From positions 1 to 64,000 of the forward strand of contig NZ_JAKEDS010000002.1 in assembly GCF_021462415.1 (NCBI RefSeq): 64,000 nt of DNA, read 5' to 3'. Shown here in pieces: positions 54,277 to 62,138 of the stretch; the stretch's first letter is position 1; each line of letters opens with the position of its first letter. Below the pieces are notes generated by a model, which saw only the letters and a program-made list of their open reading frames with translations, had not been told where the DNA came from and made no database searches. A program made the translations under genes and the position numbers. Source of the DNA: Rhodohalobacter sp. 614A. Lineage in GTDB: Bacteria > Bacteroidota > Rhodothermia > Balneolales > Balneolaceae.

Positions 54277-55422
54277 ATGGCATACCACTTTGAGAAGATT
54301 GTCGATAAGAAACAGGTCGATCTATTTCATGAATTTCCGTTTGAGATTTATGAGCACTACCCAAACTGGATTCCGCCATTTCGGTTTGAGATCGAAGATA
54401 TTTTTGATCCGGATAAGAATTCTTTTTTTCAGCATGGAGAGTGCGAGCGATATTTAATGTATGCTGATAACCAACTTGTAGCACGCTTTGCGGTCATGAA
54501 TCATCAAGAACGGGATGCTGTTTTTAAACCCAAAATGGGTGGGCTGGGTTTTGTTGAAATGATCAACAATCAGTCCGTGGCAAATGCAATGATTGATTTT
54601 GCAAAGAAATGGCATGGCAAACGGGGATACGAAGCTTTTCGAGGCCCGATCAATTTCGGCGAAAATTTAAATTTCTGGGGACTCCTGGTTGAAAATTTTG
54701 ATGAACCGCCCATCTACGGAATGTTTTACCACGCACCTTATTACAAAGAGCTAATCGAAAATACCGGCGCCAAAAAACTGGACGACCACTGGAGTTACAA
54801 GCGCGAATTTGCCAAACCATTACCATCCCGATTGGTGAGAATTACCAATCGTATCGAGAGCCGGCCGGATGTACGTTTGCGGCCTATCGATATGAACAAC
54901 CTGGAGCGCGATGCCGAATACATTCGTGGGATCTACAACAAAGCATGGGCCGATCAGGATATCGCCGAAAGAGAACATGAGTTTAACGAACTTTCAAGAG
55001 AGGATATACAGGAGATGGTTAAAAAACTGAAACCCATCATGATTCCGGACAGTGTCATCATCACGTTTGTGAAGGATGAACCGGCTTCTTTTGTGGTTTG
55101 TGTACCCGACCTGAACGAGATCTCTGCCGAAACGAATGGTCGTCTCCGCTGGTGGCAAATTCCAAAGTTAATGCGATTTAAAAAGCGGGTTAAACATCTA
55201 CGGACAACCGTTTACGGAACTCTTCCAAAATATCGAAAAATGGGGCTTGAAGCCCTTACGTTTGTTCGCGGTATCCAGATGACACATGCTGCTGCTCCAA
55301 CATTAGACTATTTTGAAGGAACCTGGGTCAGTGAAAAAAACTGGCTGATGCAGCGAAGTCTGGAGGCACTGGGATGTGTCCATCACAAGACACATCGGAC
55401 GTATAAGTGGGCAACAAATTGA
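54277..55422 (+). CDS. GNAT-like N-acetyltransferase family protein, uncharacterised
   Basis: A 381-residue protein of the long GNAT-like group found in many bacteria with no known substrate. PNWIPPFRFEIEDIFDPDKNSFFQHGECERYLMYADNQLVARFAVM is the typical N-terminal acetyltransferase half, and FRGPINFGENLNFWGLLVENFDEPP the conserved middle. The second half (PDSVIITFVKDEPASFVVCVPDLNE, LRTTVYGTLPKYRKMGLEALTFV) looks like a second, better-kept GNAT fold. ATG 54277 is preferred to the TTG three bases before. It diverges from the membrane-anchored protein gene. Confidence 0.82.
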   Translation: MAYHFEKIVDKKQVDLFHEFPFEIYEHYPNWIPPFRFEIEDIFDPDKNSFFQHGECERYLMYADNQLVARFAVMNHQERDAVFKPKMGGLGFVEMINNQSVANAMIDFAKKWHGKRGYEAFRGPINFGENLNFWGLLVENFDEPPIYGMFYHAPYYKELIENTGAKKLDDHWSYKREFAKPLPSRLVRITNRIESRPDVRLRPIDMNNLERDAEYIRGIYNKAWADQDIAEREHEFNELSREDIQEMVKKLKPIMIPDSVIITFVKDEPASFVVCVPDLNEISAETNGRLRWWQIPKLMRFKKRVKHLRTTVYGTLPKYRKMGLEALTFVRGIQMTHAAAPTLDYFEGTWVSEKNWLMQRSLEALGCVHHKTHRTYKWATN

Positions 55423-55518
55423 TTTTGTAATGCTTGATCTTTTACATCCTAATGAATTCACCTATTTCCTTTCGTCCTAAAAGTTTGTTACTTACAAATA
55501 GAGCATTTAAAAAAATGC

Positions 55519-55896
55519 ATGGGAGAAATGATGGGAAGAATTATAAAACAACTTCTCTTCTGGAGTCCCAGGGTTCTGGGCGTTTTGTTTGCTCTGTTTC
55601 TGGGACTTTTTGCACTGGATGTGTTCAGTGAAGATCTTAGCGTTGCAGATGCCATACTTGCTTTTCTCATTCACCTGATTCCAACATACGTAGTTCTAAT
55701 CGTTATTTTTATAGCGTGGAACAGGGATGATATCGGCGCAATTATTTTCTTTGCTTTGGCACTTTTTTATATCGTATCCAGCAGCGCTGAAAACTGGGTG
55801 ATATCCGGGCCTATGATTCTTATCGGGGGGCTTTATTTGATTGCTTATATCCTGCAAAAAACCCTGAAGAATCACGATCAACCAAATCAGATTTGA
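55519..55896 (+). CDS. Small four-helix membrane protein, uncharacterised
   Basis: A 125-residue integral membrane protein with four hydrophobic helices: VLGVLFALFLGLFALDVF, LIHLIPTYVVLIVIFIAW, IIFFALALFYIVS and GPMILIGGLYLIAYIL. Between helices 1 and 2 lies a short acidic stretch (SEDLSVADA). ATG 55531 is an alternative start, with GGGAG a few bases before it. I cannot name the family and no function can be stated. It follows the GNAT-like gene and converges on the sulfur-transport operon. Confidence 0.75.
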   Translation: MGEMMGRIIKQLLFWSPRVLGVLFALFLGLFALDVFSEDLSVADAILAFLIHLIPTYVVLIVIFIAWNRDDIGAIIFFALALFYIVSSSAENWVISGPMILIGGLYLIAYILQKTLKNHDQPNQI

Positions 55897-55914
55897 GACG
55901 TTTAAATAGTTTTT

Positions 55915-55945
55915 AAAATCAGTCTTGAAATGATTTTCAAAGACT
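55915..55945. terminator. Candidate bidirectional terminator
   Basis: AGTCTTGAAA and TTTCAAAGACT form a stem with one bulged base (55921-55945) between the convergent ends of the small membrane protein gene and the sulfur-transport operon. The minus strand continues GATTTTAAAAA. Support is moderate. Confidence 0.4.
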
Positions 55946-55956
55946 AATTCTCAAAA

Positions 55957-57159
55957 TTATGTACACCCGCCCTGAACTCTTTTGATCTCTTTTTTCGGTG
56001 GCTGCAAGCTGTTTTTGAGGCGTTCTTCAATCTCTGTAAGTCTTTCGGCAGCTTCTATGTGGAATTTGTAACGGGTCAGGTCGGTTTTGCTAACATCTCC
56101 AATCGGTTCAACAGCATTAAAAATAACTTCACGAAATTCCACTACAGGTGATTCCAAAATTACCGGATCGGTATCACCGAGTTCGCGAGCTAAAAATGCT
56201 GCTTTGTAGACTTTATCCATATCATCCCCGATAAAAACGTTGGTTTTATACGGCTGCTTCAACATCGAACGCCATTCGCGGTTATAAAGATTTTCGAAGG
56301 GAACATTGATCGCAGCCGGGATGGAAGCTTCTTTATATGCCGTAGTGTCCCGAATGTCGATAATGTTGAATTCATGGACATTATTCATGATCTCAAAAGC
56401 CAGCTTGTCGATAGTCATTGTATCGAAATTGTTCGATACTTCAGAGATCTGTGCCGAATCCATTTTGGAAAGTGTATACTCCTTTTTGTCGGGAGTCATC
56501 CAGATAAGAGTGATGATTACAATAGGAAGGACTGCTGTGAGGCTGTATTTGATTTTTCGATCTCGCGGTATTTCAATTGTTTTTCCGTTGACTTTATCCT
56601 CAATTTTTGAGGTCAGATAGAATGCAAGAAGAGCAATGATTGTCAGGAGAATGCCGAAAAATTCAGGTGATATTCCCAGCATGTCATTCATCGTCAGCGG
56701 CCCCATATTTGTAGAATTAAACAGGGTTTCCAGCATAGGATACCCTTCCGTGAAAGCTAAAATCCCAAGGATTGAACCTCCTACAAAAGCAAAGGCATCA
56801 ATACGCCCGACCGCCAGTGCACAAAGGCTGGTTCCCGGACAAAATCCCCCCAGAATAAATCCAACGCCCATGATGGCTCCGCCCACCAGTGCCGACCAAA
56901 GAAAAGTTGGATTGATATAAATCACATTTAAATCAAGCAGGCCGAGATGGGCAAACAGCAGCACACCAACCATTGCCGTAACTCCAGCCGTAAAAAAGAC
57001 TTTGAGTACGGTAAAATCATATCCATAAAAAAGGCCGACGAGTTTTCGGGAAGAGGAAAAACCGGCCTGTTCAAGCGCAAACCCAAAAGCAATCCCAACG
57101 ATGAATGCTACAACAAGGTTAAATTCAGAACTCAATATTTCGGGGACAAGTGGTGCCAT
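55957..57159 (-). CDS. YeeE/YedE sulfur transporter fused to a Cys-less rhodanese-like domain
   Basis: A 400-residue fusion. Residues 1-215 are a YeeE/YedE-type membrane part with the conserved GGFCPGTSLCALAVGR (cysteines in the thiosulfate path of characterised YeeE) and GFALEQAGFSSSRKL. After another helix comes a rhodanese-like domain (about 245-345: FNIIDIRDTTAYKEASIPAAINVP). At the place of the catalytic Cys loop it reads TNVFIGDDMDKVY, so sulfur transfer by the usual persulfide is not possible. The chain ends QGGCT. It is the last gene of the octaheme cytochrome operon, 9 bases after the shorter YeeE gene. Import or sensing of thiosulfate-like sulfur is inferred. Confidence 0.9.
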   Translation of the reverse strand: MAPLVPEILSSEFNLVVAFIVGIAFGFALEQAGFSSSRKLVGLFYGYDFTVLKVFFTAGVTAMVGVLLFAHLGLLDLNVIYINPTFLWSALVGGAIMGVGFILGGFCPGTSLCALAVGRIDAFAFVGGSILGILAFTEGYPMLETLFNSTNMGPLTMNDMLGISPEFFGILLTIIALLAFYLTSKIEDKVNGKTIEIPRDRKIKYSLTAVLPIVIITLIWMTPDKKEYTLSKMDSAQISEVSNNFDTMTIDKLAFEIMNNVHEFNIIDIRDTTAYKEASIPAAINVPFENLYNREWRSMLKQPYKTNVFIGDDMDKVYKAAFLARELGDTDPVILESPVVEFREVIFNAVEPIGDVSKTDLTRYKFHIEAAERLTEIEERLKNSLQPPKKEIKRVQGGCT

Positions 57160-57168
57160 GTTAACCTC

Positions 57169-57687
57169 CTACGAAATCCATAATTTTCTGAAAAACCAGG
57201 CAACCATATAAGCCGAGCCAAAGATGGCGAACATCGTAATAATTCCTCCAAACGACATTACCGCCATTCCACTCAAGGCTGAACCGCTTGTGCATCCGCG
57301 GCCGAGTTGAGATCCCAATCCAAAAAGTGCGCCGCCCAAAACGGCGAAGATAATTCTTGTTTTGCTTTGGATTCTCGGTCCCTTTTCAAGTTTGAGTGCA
57401 ATCCTGTTGGAAATCACCCCGGAGAAAAATGCGCCTATTAGCACCCCGATAATTTCATAAAACAGCCAGGTATTCAGCGGACTTCCGGGATTCGATTGCT
57501 GGTAGTTCGCGTAATATTCAGTGTTGTTCCAGTGTTCGGGAGCAACCTGTTCTACACCATATAGAGCCACAGCTTTAACGCCGCCGCTGGCCCCAAGTCC
57601 ACGGCCGGTTACATAAATTGTGGCCAGTAATACAAATCCTAAAAAAAGGCCGGCCAGGTATGGATTCATATACGCTTTTGGTTTCAT
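57169..57687 (-). CDS. YeeE/YedE family sulfur transporter, half-size
   Basis: A 172-residue membrane protein with about four helices. The C-terminal motif LGSQLGRGCTSGSALSGMAVMSFGG contains the GRGCTSG signature with the conserved Cys that passes thiosulfate in the family. In other bacteria two half-size YeeE/YedE proteins work together; here the partner half is encoded next in the operon. An extracytoplasmic loop (GVEQVAPEHWNNTEYYANYQQSNPGSP) lies between the first two helices. The start overlaps the cytochrome b stop by 4 bases. Confidence 0.92.
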   Translation of the reverse strand: MKPKAYMNPYLAGLFLGFVLLATIYVTGRGLGASGGVKAVALYGVEQVAPEHWNNTEYYANYQQSNPGSPLNTWLFYEIIGVLIGAFFSGVISNRIALKLEKGPRIQSKTRIIFAVLGGALFGLGSQLGRGCTSGSALSGMAVMSFGGIITMFAIFGSAYMVAWFFRKLWIS

Positions 57688-58370
57688 AATTCACCTCCTT
57701 CTGTTGCAATGACTTCAGCTTTTGGTTCCGACGGCGTTTCATCCTCACTTTCATCTGATTTCGTTTCAAGCTCTTCGTACCCGGTTACCATGGCTCTTAT
57801 GTTGGAGGTGGGACGATCTCCGGTGGTTGTCATATAAACATGCAGGATAATGAACGCAACCAGGATAAAAGCTCCGAATGTATGCCAGGCAGCAATGACG
57901 GATAAATCAATATCGCTTATGATTACCACATCGTTGGCGTTAATGGTTTTGTGAAACATGTACAACAGTCCGGAGAGAACCACAATGGGCACAATCAAGA
58001 TTTTGAAGGCCAGGTATGTGAAAATTTGAAGAGGATTCAGTTTCTGCCAGCGTCCATGGAGTGTGGGATGAGGCTCGTTCCGAAACATGCCCACGGTGTA
58101 GTATCGAAGCTGTGCACGAATATTTTTCAAGGTTGGGATATAATTACGCCACTCATCCGTTGTAAAATGCCAGAAGATGGCGAGACCAATCAGTAGCAGA
58201 AGTGCATAGGCCGCATAACGATGAAACATGACGGCTTTCTCAAACCCAAAAATGTGGATAGAATCGTGTACTTCAAACCCTGTAACGGCAAGAAACAGGA
58301 TTAGTGCTGCTTGTCCCCAGTGCCAAAACCGCTCAAACCGTTTATATTTTTTGATCTTCTTCATCGTCAA
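57684..58370 (-). CDS. Cytochrome b, membrane electron-transfer subunit
   Basis: A 228-residue membrane protein of the thiosulfate-reductase/hydrogenase b-type cytochrome family. Four helices carry likely heme ligands His17 (FERFWHWGQ), His50 (VMFHRYAAY), His163 (AAWHTFGAF) and His177 (FIILHVYMTTTGDRP). The C-terminus after the last helix is acidic and low-complexity (ETKSDESEDETPSEPKAE). It should pass electrons between menaquinol and the octaheme cytochrome encoded just upstream, whose frame it overlaps by 29 bases. The YeeE gene is coupled to its end. Confidence 0.9.
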   Translation of the reverse strand: MTMKKIKKYKRFERFWHWGQAALILFLAVTGFEVHDSIHIFGFEKAVMFHRYAAYALLLLIGLAIFWHFTTDEWRNYIPTLKNIRAQLRYYTVGMFRNEPHPTLHGRWQKLNPLQIFTYLAFKILIVPIVVLSGLLYMFHKTINANDVVIISDIDLSVIAAWHTFGAFILVAFIILHVYMTTTGDRPTSNIRAMVTGYEELETKSDESEDETPSEPKAEVIATEGGEL

Positions 58371-59985
58371 AATCTTTATAGTGAGTCATCTCAAGGTCTT
58401 TTTCGCTGCGGATATGCGTTACAATTCTGAGTGAGCCGTGAATCATCACACCAAAAACAGTAAGCAGAATCAGCCAGTTGCCGAATGAATCAAGGAAGTG
58501 ATTACGATCTCGCCCGGGAATGTAAAATCCTGTGAGGTTTTGAAGACGTCCGTCGTTTCGGGTATGACAATCCTGGCATTGCAGGGCACCCGTAGCAGGA
58601 GCCACCATATGATTGATGGGCCAATACATTTCGGTTTCAATAAATGTATGTTTACCACTATAGGGAAGGCCCACTTCCCTCATTCCGGCTTCGGCGGCAG
58701 TGGACCAGTCAAAATCCTGCCAATAGGCACTGTCTCCTACGGCTTCTCCATACAATTTCGGCTGGATAAGTGTCAGGTACTCAGTATCAAAAATCTGGTC
58801 GCCACGGTGAACTTTTACGGGTACAATTTTTGAGTTCGGATCCTCATGGCTTCCTAATAATTTATTCACTTGAACCGGTCCGGCGGTAGTATCCACTTTA
58901 TCTCCCAAAAGATAATGCTGTGCTTTTCCATTGAACCAAACGTATTCGGGCACAAGATCAGATCCCCATTCAAACGAACCTTTAATGGAGAGGTAGGTGT
59001 GCTGACCTGTGGAATCATCTACTTCGTAAGGATCGCCATTTTCCAACATGCCTGCATCCGACCATTTCCATGTCAGTTTCGTGGGATTTTCTTTGGCATA
59101 TGTTGGAATATGACAGGTTTGGCAGGAAACCCTCGCTCCGTGAATATTCAGCATTTCTGAGAGGTGAGGTGTATTTGTATGGCAATCTTCGCAAAACAGC
59201 CGGTTCACATTTTCGGAAGAAACCGAATACATTTTCCCTTTAATCTGGTGATTTTCCGCGGTATGGCAGTCCACGCAGCTCATATTCAAACCGGTTACAG
59301 CCATATGAACATCCAGTTCACGGTCAGCCGAATAAAGCGCTTCTTCCAGGTCCCCGTGTTTTACATTATTTCCGCCGCCGCCATAGAAGTGACAAGTGCC
59401 GCAGTTACTTATGATGGGCCTCCCAACACTTTTTGCTACGGCTGTCAGATCAACACCTTCCGCCGGGAAACCAGCCGATCCGGAGCCTTTTATATACTCT
59501 TCGCTGTTATCGTGGCAGGAAAGGCAATCCACATTCGTAGGATCCATGAAATTGAAATCTTCAACACTGTTCAATCCAAAACCGGTGTGACATTTTGCGC
59601 AGGCTACTTCATTCCCAGCCACGCTGATGCAGTAATTATTCAAAGCATTTCTTTTGCCCAGCGCATGGATTCCGCGCCCCTCAATGTAGGAGATGCGTTC
59701 CCAATTCCAGTGGTTCGATTCCATGACTTCGTTATGCCGTTCATTATGGCAACTAATGCAAGCTTCGGTGACTTCCTGGGGAGTGGTAAACATCCGGTCC
59801 AATTCAGGAAATTTTGAGTGATCCACCGGAGGTTTTGGAACCTTGGCGTACCGTATTCTAAGTTCTTCAAGCGCAAGGTTAGGCTCAGGTTGGCGGTAAT
59901 TCATTTGAATAATGGCGATGACAAGGGCCGTCACAACCAGGATCAACAGGAGGTATAACTTTTGTTTGTGGTCAGATATACTCAT
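58342..59985 (-). CDS. Octaheme c-type cytochrome, tetrathionate reductase (OTR) family
   Basis: A 547-residue multiheme cytochrome with eight CXXCH motifs: Cys76, 129, 154, 195, 237, 265, 288 and 470. NYCISVAGNEVACAKCH and the wide gap before the eighth heme are typical of the octaheme tetrathionate reductase family known from Shewanella, which in vitro reduces tetrathionate, nitrite and hydroxylamine. An N-terminal helix (10-28) anchors it, and unlike the soluble Shewanella protein there is also a C-terminal helix (about 499-517). It heads the operon with cytochrome b and two YeeE/YedE proteins, which points to respiration with a sulfur oxyanion. A GGAGAG site lies before the ATG. Confidence 0.93.
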   Translation of the reverse strand: MSISDHKQKLYLLLILVVTALVIAIIQMNYRQPEPNLALEELRIRYAKVPKPPVDHSKFPELDRMFTTPQEVTEACISCHNERHNEVMESNHWNWERISYIEGRGIHALGKRNALNNYCISVAGNEVACAKCHTGFGLNSVEDFNFMDPTNVDCLSCHDNSEEYIKGSGSAGFPAEGVDLTAVAKSVGRPIISNCGTCHFYGGGGNNVKHGDLEEALYSADRELDVHMAVTGLNMSCVDCHTAENHQIKGKMYSVSSENVNRLFCEDCHTNTPHLSEMLNIHGARVSCQTCHIPTYAKENPTKLTWKWSDAGMLENGDPYEVDDSTGQHTYLSIKGSFEWGSDLVPEYVWFNGKAQHYLLGDKVDTTAGPVQVNKLLGSHEDPNSKIVPVKVHRGDQIFDTEYLTLIQPKLYGEAVGDSAYWQDFDWSTAAEAGMREVGLPYSGKHTFIETEMYWPINHMVAPATGALQCQDCHTRNDGRLQNLTGFYIPGRDRNHFLDSFGNWLILLTVFGVMIHGSLRIVTHIRSEKDLEMTHYKDFDDEEDQKI

Positions 59986-60003
59986 GTTTCTCTCCGAAAA
60001 ATG

Positions 60004-60024
60004 AACAAGTCTCCCGGACTTGTT
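60004..60024. promoter_or_regulatory. Inverted repeat in the octaheme operon leader
   Basis: Perfect 8-bp arms AACAAGTC (60004-60011) and GACTTGTT (60017-60024) with a 5-base centre, 19-39 bases upstream of the octaheme start codon. In that transcript the stem is followed by CATTTTTC and then the GGAGAG ribosome site, so it could be an attenuator or an operator. Confidence 0.45.
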
Positions 60025-60264
60025 TTTAAAACTGTTACATAGGATTAGTTTATCTCAATATCGAGCCATACACAATAAGGCATTCCCTGATTGCCAGCTT
60101 AAAAAAGGATGGTAATGTCCTAAAATACAATGACTTAAAGGTATGAAGACTTGCGTCCGGAGCAGTTGATGGAGAACCCAATAACCGATTGGCCTGGTGG
60201 AAAATTGACTCCAATCTGACGTGAGAGAACGAATAATTCCCAACCTTTCAAAAGTCCACCTTCT

Positions 60265-60285
60265 ACAGTAGTTTACTGTTATAAT
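60265..60285 (+). promoter_or_regulatory. Palindrome and -10-like box before the K+ channel gene
   Basis: ACAGTA (60265-60270) and TACTGT (60274-60279) form an inverted repeat, directly followed by TATAAT (60280-60285), 22 bases before the start codon. The position fits an operator overlapping a promoter. The same half-site sequences occur with wider spacing at 6646-6663. Confidence 0.4.
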
Positions 60286-60306
60286 CATTTGAAATAGAAA
60301 CAACGT

Positions 60307-62016
60307 ATGGTAGAAGGAACATCACTGTTGTTCATAGCTTTTTTGGCCGGGGTCATCTTTGCGGGTGTATATCTATATTTTTTCTATGGGTTGAATGATT
60401 GGTGGAAGAAAGTATTTAAGTCCCTGCTGTTTGTTGCCGCTTTGATCTTTTTATATGGATTTATCTATCAGTGGGGAATGGCAACTTTTGAGGGTTTTGA
60501 AAAAAGTTATATCCATTCCATTCAGGTAGTTATTGAGTCGATTACTACATCCGGTTATGGAGGCGATGCTCCCTGGAAGAGCGATTTTATGAATATTTTT
60601 GTGGTGTGGATGAATCTGACGGGAGTCATTCTGGTTTTCCTGGCATTTCCGCTTTTTGTTTTTCCGATGATTCGTGAAGCCATTCAACCCCATCCTCCCG
60701 AATCGGTTAACCTGGAAGATCATGTTATTATTTGCTCAATCTCAAAAAGAGTATCCATCCTGCAAGATGAGCTTCATTCAAAATCCATCCCGTATGTGAT
60801 TATTGATCTGGATGAAGATGCCGTTCTGGATTTAAATCAAAATGGAACGTTGGCTCTGTGGGGAAATCCTTCTGACAGGGATGTATTGGAATCCGCCAAT
60901 ATTGAAAAAGCCCGGGCGCTGGTGGCGGATATGGACGACGAAAATAATGCTCTGATTACACTTACAGCACGTTCGCTCCGGGATGATCTGAAAATTCTGA
61001 GTGTAGCCACAGAAGAAAATGTGATTGCCTATCATCAATATGCCGGAGCAACGAATGTGATTTTGCCAAGACGCATTTTAGGGCAGAGCTTGGCAGAGAG
61101 AGTGATTGTTTCTCTTTCAAAAGATTTACAGGGAGTTACTCAATTAAGCGATGAACTGGAACTGACCGAAATTCTGATAGAACCCAAGAGTGATATTGTC
61201 GGCAAAAGTATCCAGGAATCGAAAATCAGGCAGCGGTTTGGAGTTAACATTATTGGCGCCTGGTTTTGGGGCAATTTTGTTGCCAATCCAAAGCCCAACC
61301 AGGTGATCAACGAACATACCATTCTTCTTCTGGCGGGGCCTCATGATAAACTGACGGAATTCAGAACCAAAACAACGTCGAAAGTGCATGAAGTTGAAGG
61401 CCCCATTATTGTTGCCGGTTTGGGAGTTGTAGGACGAACCATCGCGGCGCTTTTTCAAGAAAACGACATTCAGTTTACAGTTGTGGATATTGATGAAAAA
61501 GAAGGGGTGGACGTTATTGGCGATATTACCGAGGAGGAGATTTTAAAAGAAGCCGGAATTGAAAATGCATCGACCATTATTCTTGCCGTTAATGATGACC
61601 GAACGGCGATCTTTACAACACTTGTTCTCAAAAAAGTAAATCCCGAAATCGAAATCATCGCAAGAGTAAGTGATGTGGAAAATATCGGCAAATTGTACCA
61701 GGCCGGCGCCGATTACGTACTTTCCCTGCCAACCGTTTCTGGACGGATGCTATTCTCCATTTTGGTTGAAGATGATGAAGTTCTGTCCGCAAATACCATG
61801 TATGAGGTTGTGAGAATCAAGGCTCCGGAACTGGATGGGAAAAGCCTTGAAGGAGCAAATATTCGCGCTGAAACCGGATGCACCATTGTAGCAGTAGAGC
61901 GCAACGGGCATTTGGTGGCTGAACTTGGCCCATCTTTCGAACTCCACGAGGACGATCAACTTATTGTTGTTGGAAGTGACGAGACCATTAATGCGTTCAG
62001 GAAAAAGTACAGTTAG
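60307..62016 (+). CDS. Two-pore-helix K+ channel with tandem RCK (TrkA) domains
   Basis: A 569-residue channel. Three hydrophobic segments in the first 120 residues frame a pore loop reading SITTSGYGGDAPW, a variant of the TVGYGD filter also seen in some halophile channels. Two RCK modules follow: the first (about 135-350) has a degenerate nucleotide motif (IICSISKRV instead of GXGXXG), the second (about 365-565) an intact GLGVVGRTIAALFQENDIQFTVVDID, each with a TrkA_C part. It should gate K+ flow in response to a nucleotide or ion. It diverges from the octaheme operon. The cyclic-di-AMP phosphodiesterase in this window could be functionally related. Confidence 0.92.
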   Translation: MVEGTSLLFIAFLAGVIFAGVYLYFFYGLNDWWKKVFKSLLFVAALIFLYGFIYQWGMATFEGFEKSYIHSIQVVIESITTSGYGGDAPWKSDFMNIFVVWMNLTGVILVFLAFPLFVFPMIREAIQPHPPESVNLEDHVIICSISKRVSILQDELHSKSIPYVIIDLDEDAVLDLNQNGTLALWGNPSDRDVLESANIEKARALVADMDDENNALITLTARSLRDDLKILSVATEENVIAYHQYAGATNVILPRRILGQSLAERVIVSLSKDLQGVTQLSDELELTEILIEPKSDIVGKSIQESKIRQRFGVNIIGAWFWGNFVANPKPNQVINEHTILLLAGPHDKLTEFRTKTTSKVHEVEGPIIVAGLGVVGRTIAALFQENDIQFTVVDIDEKEGVDVIGDITEEEILKEAGIENASTIILAVNDDRTAIFTTLVLKKVNPEIEIIARVSDVENIGKLYQAGADYVLSLPTVSGRMLFSILVEDDEVLSANTMYEVVRIKAPELDGKSLEGANIRAETGCTIVAVERNGHLVAELGPSFELHEDDQLIVVGSDETINAFRKKYS

Positions 62017-62138
62017 ATAAAGAGATCGCCTAAGCTGAAAAAAGCATCTGAATATGCCTTTCGAAACAAATCCGGGAGATCAGGCTACAAATTATTCAGA
62101 CTTAGGTTCGAAATTCTTGTGTTTAATTAAATCCATTC

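Larger units (their letters stand above)
59986..60306. other. 321-base divergent control region
   Basis: No coding frame. It holds the promoters of the octaheme cytochrome operon (minus) and the K+ channel gene (plus). Two inverted repeats are seen, at 60004-60024 and 60265-60279; the middle part shows nothing distinct. Confidence 0.6.

Noticed and set aside
59164-59817. 217-codon plus-strand frame opposite the octaheme cytochrome
   Set aside because: The minus strand has eight heme motifs here; the plus frame is a shadow.
62095-62125. GGTTCGAAATTC resembling a tRNA T-loop
   Set aside because: No acceptor stem, anticodon arm or CCA context can be drawn around it.
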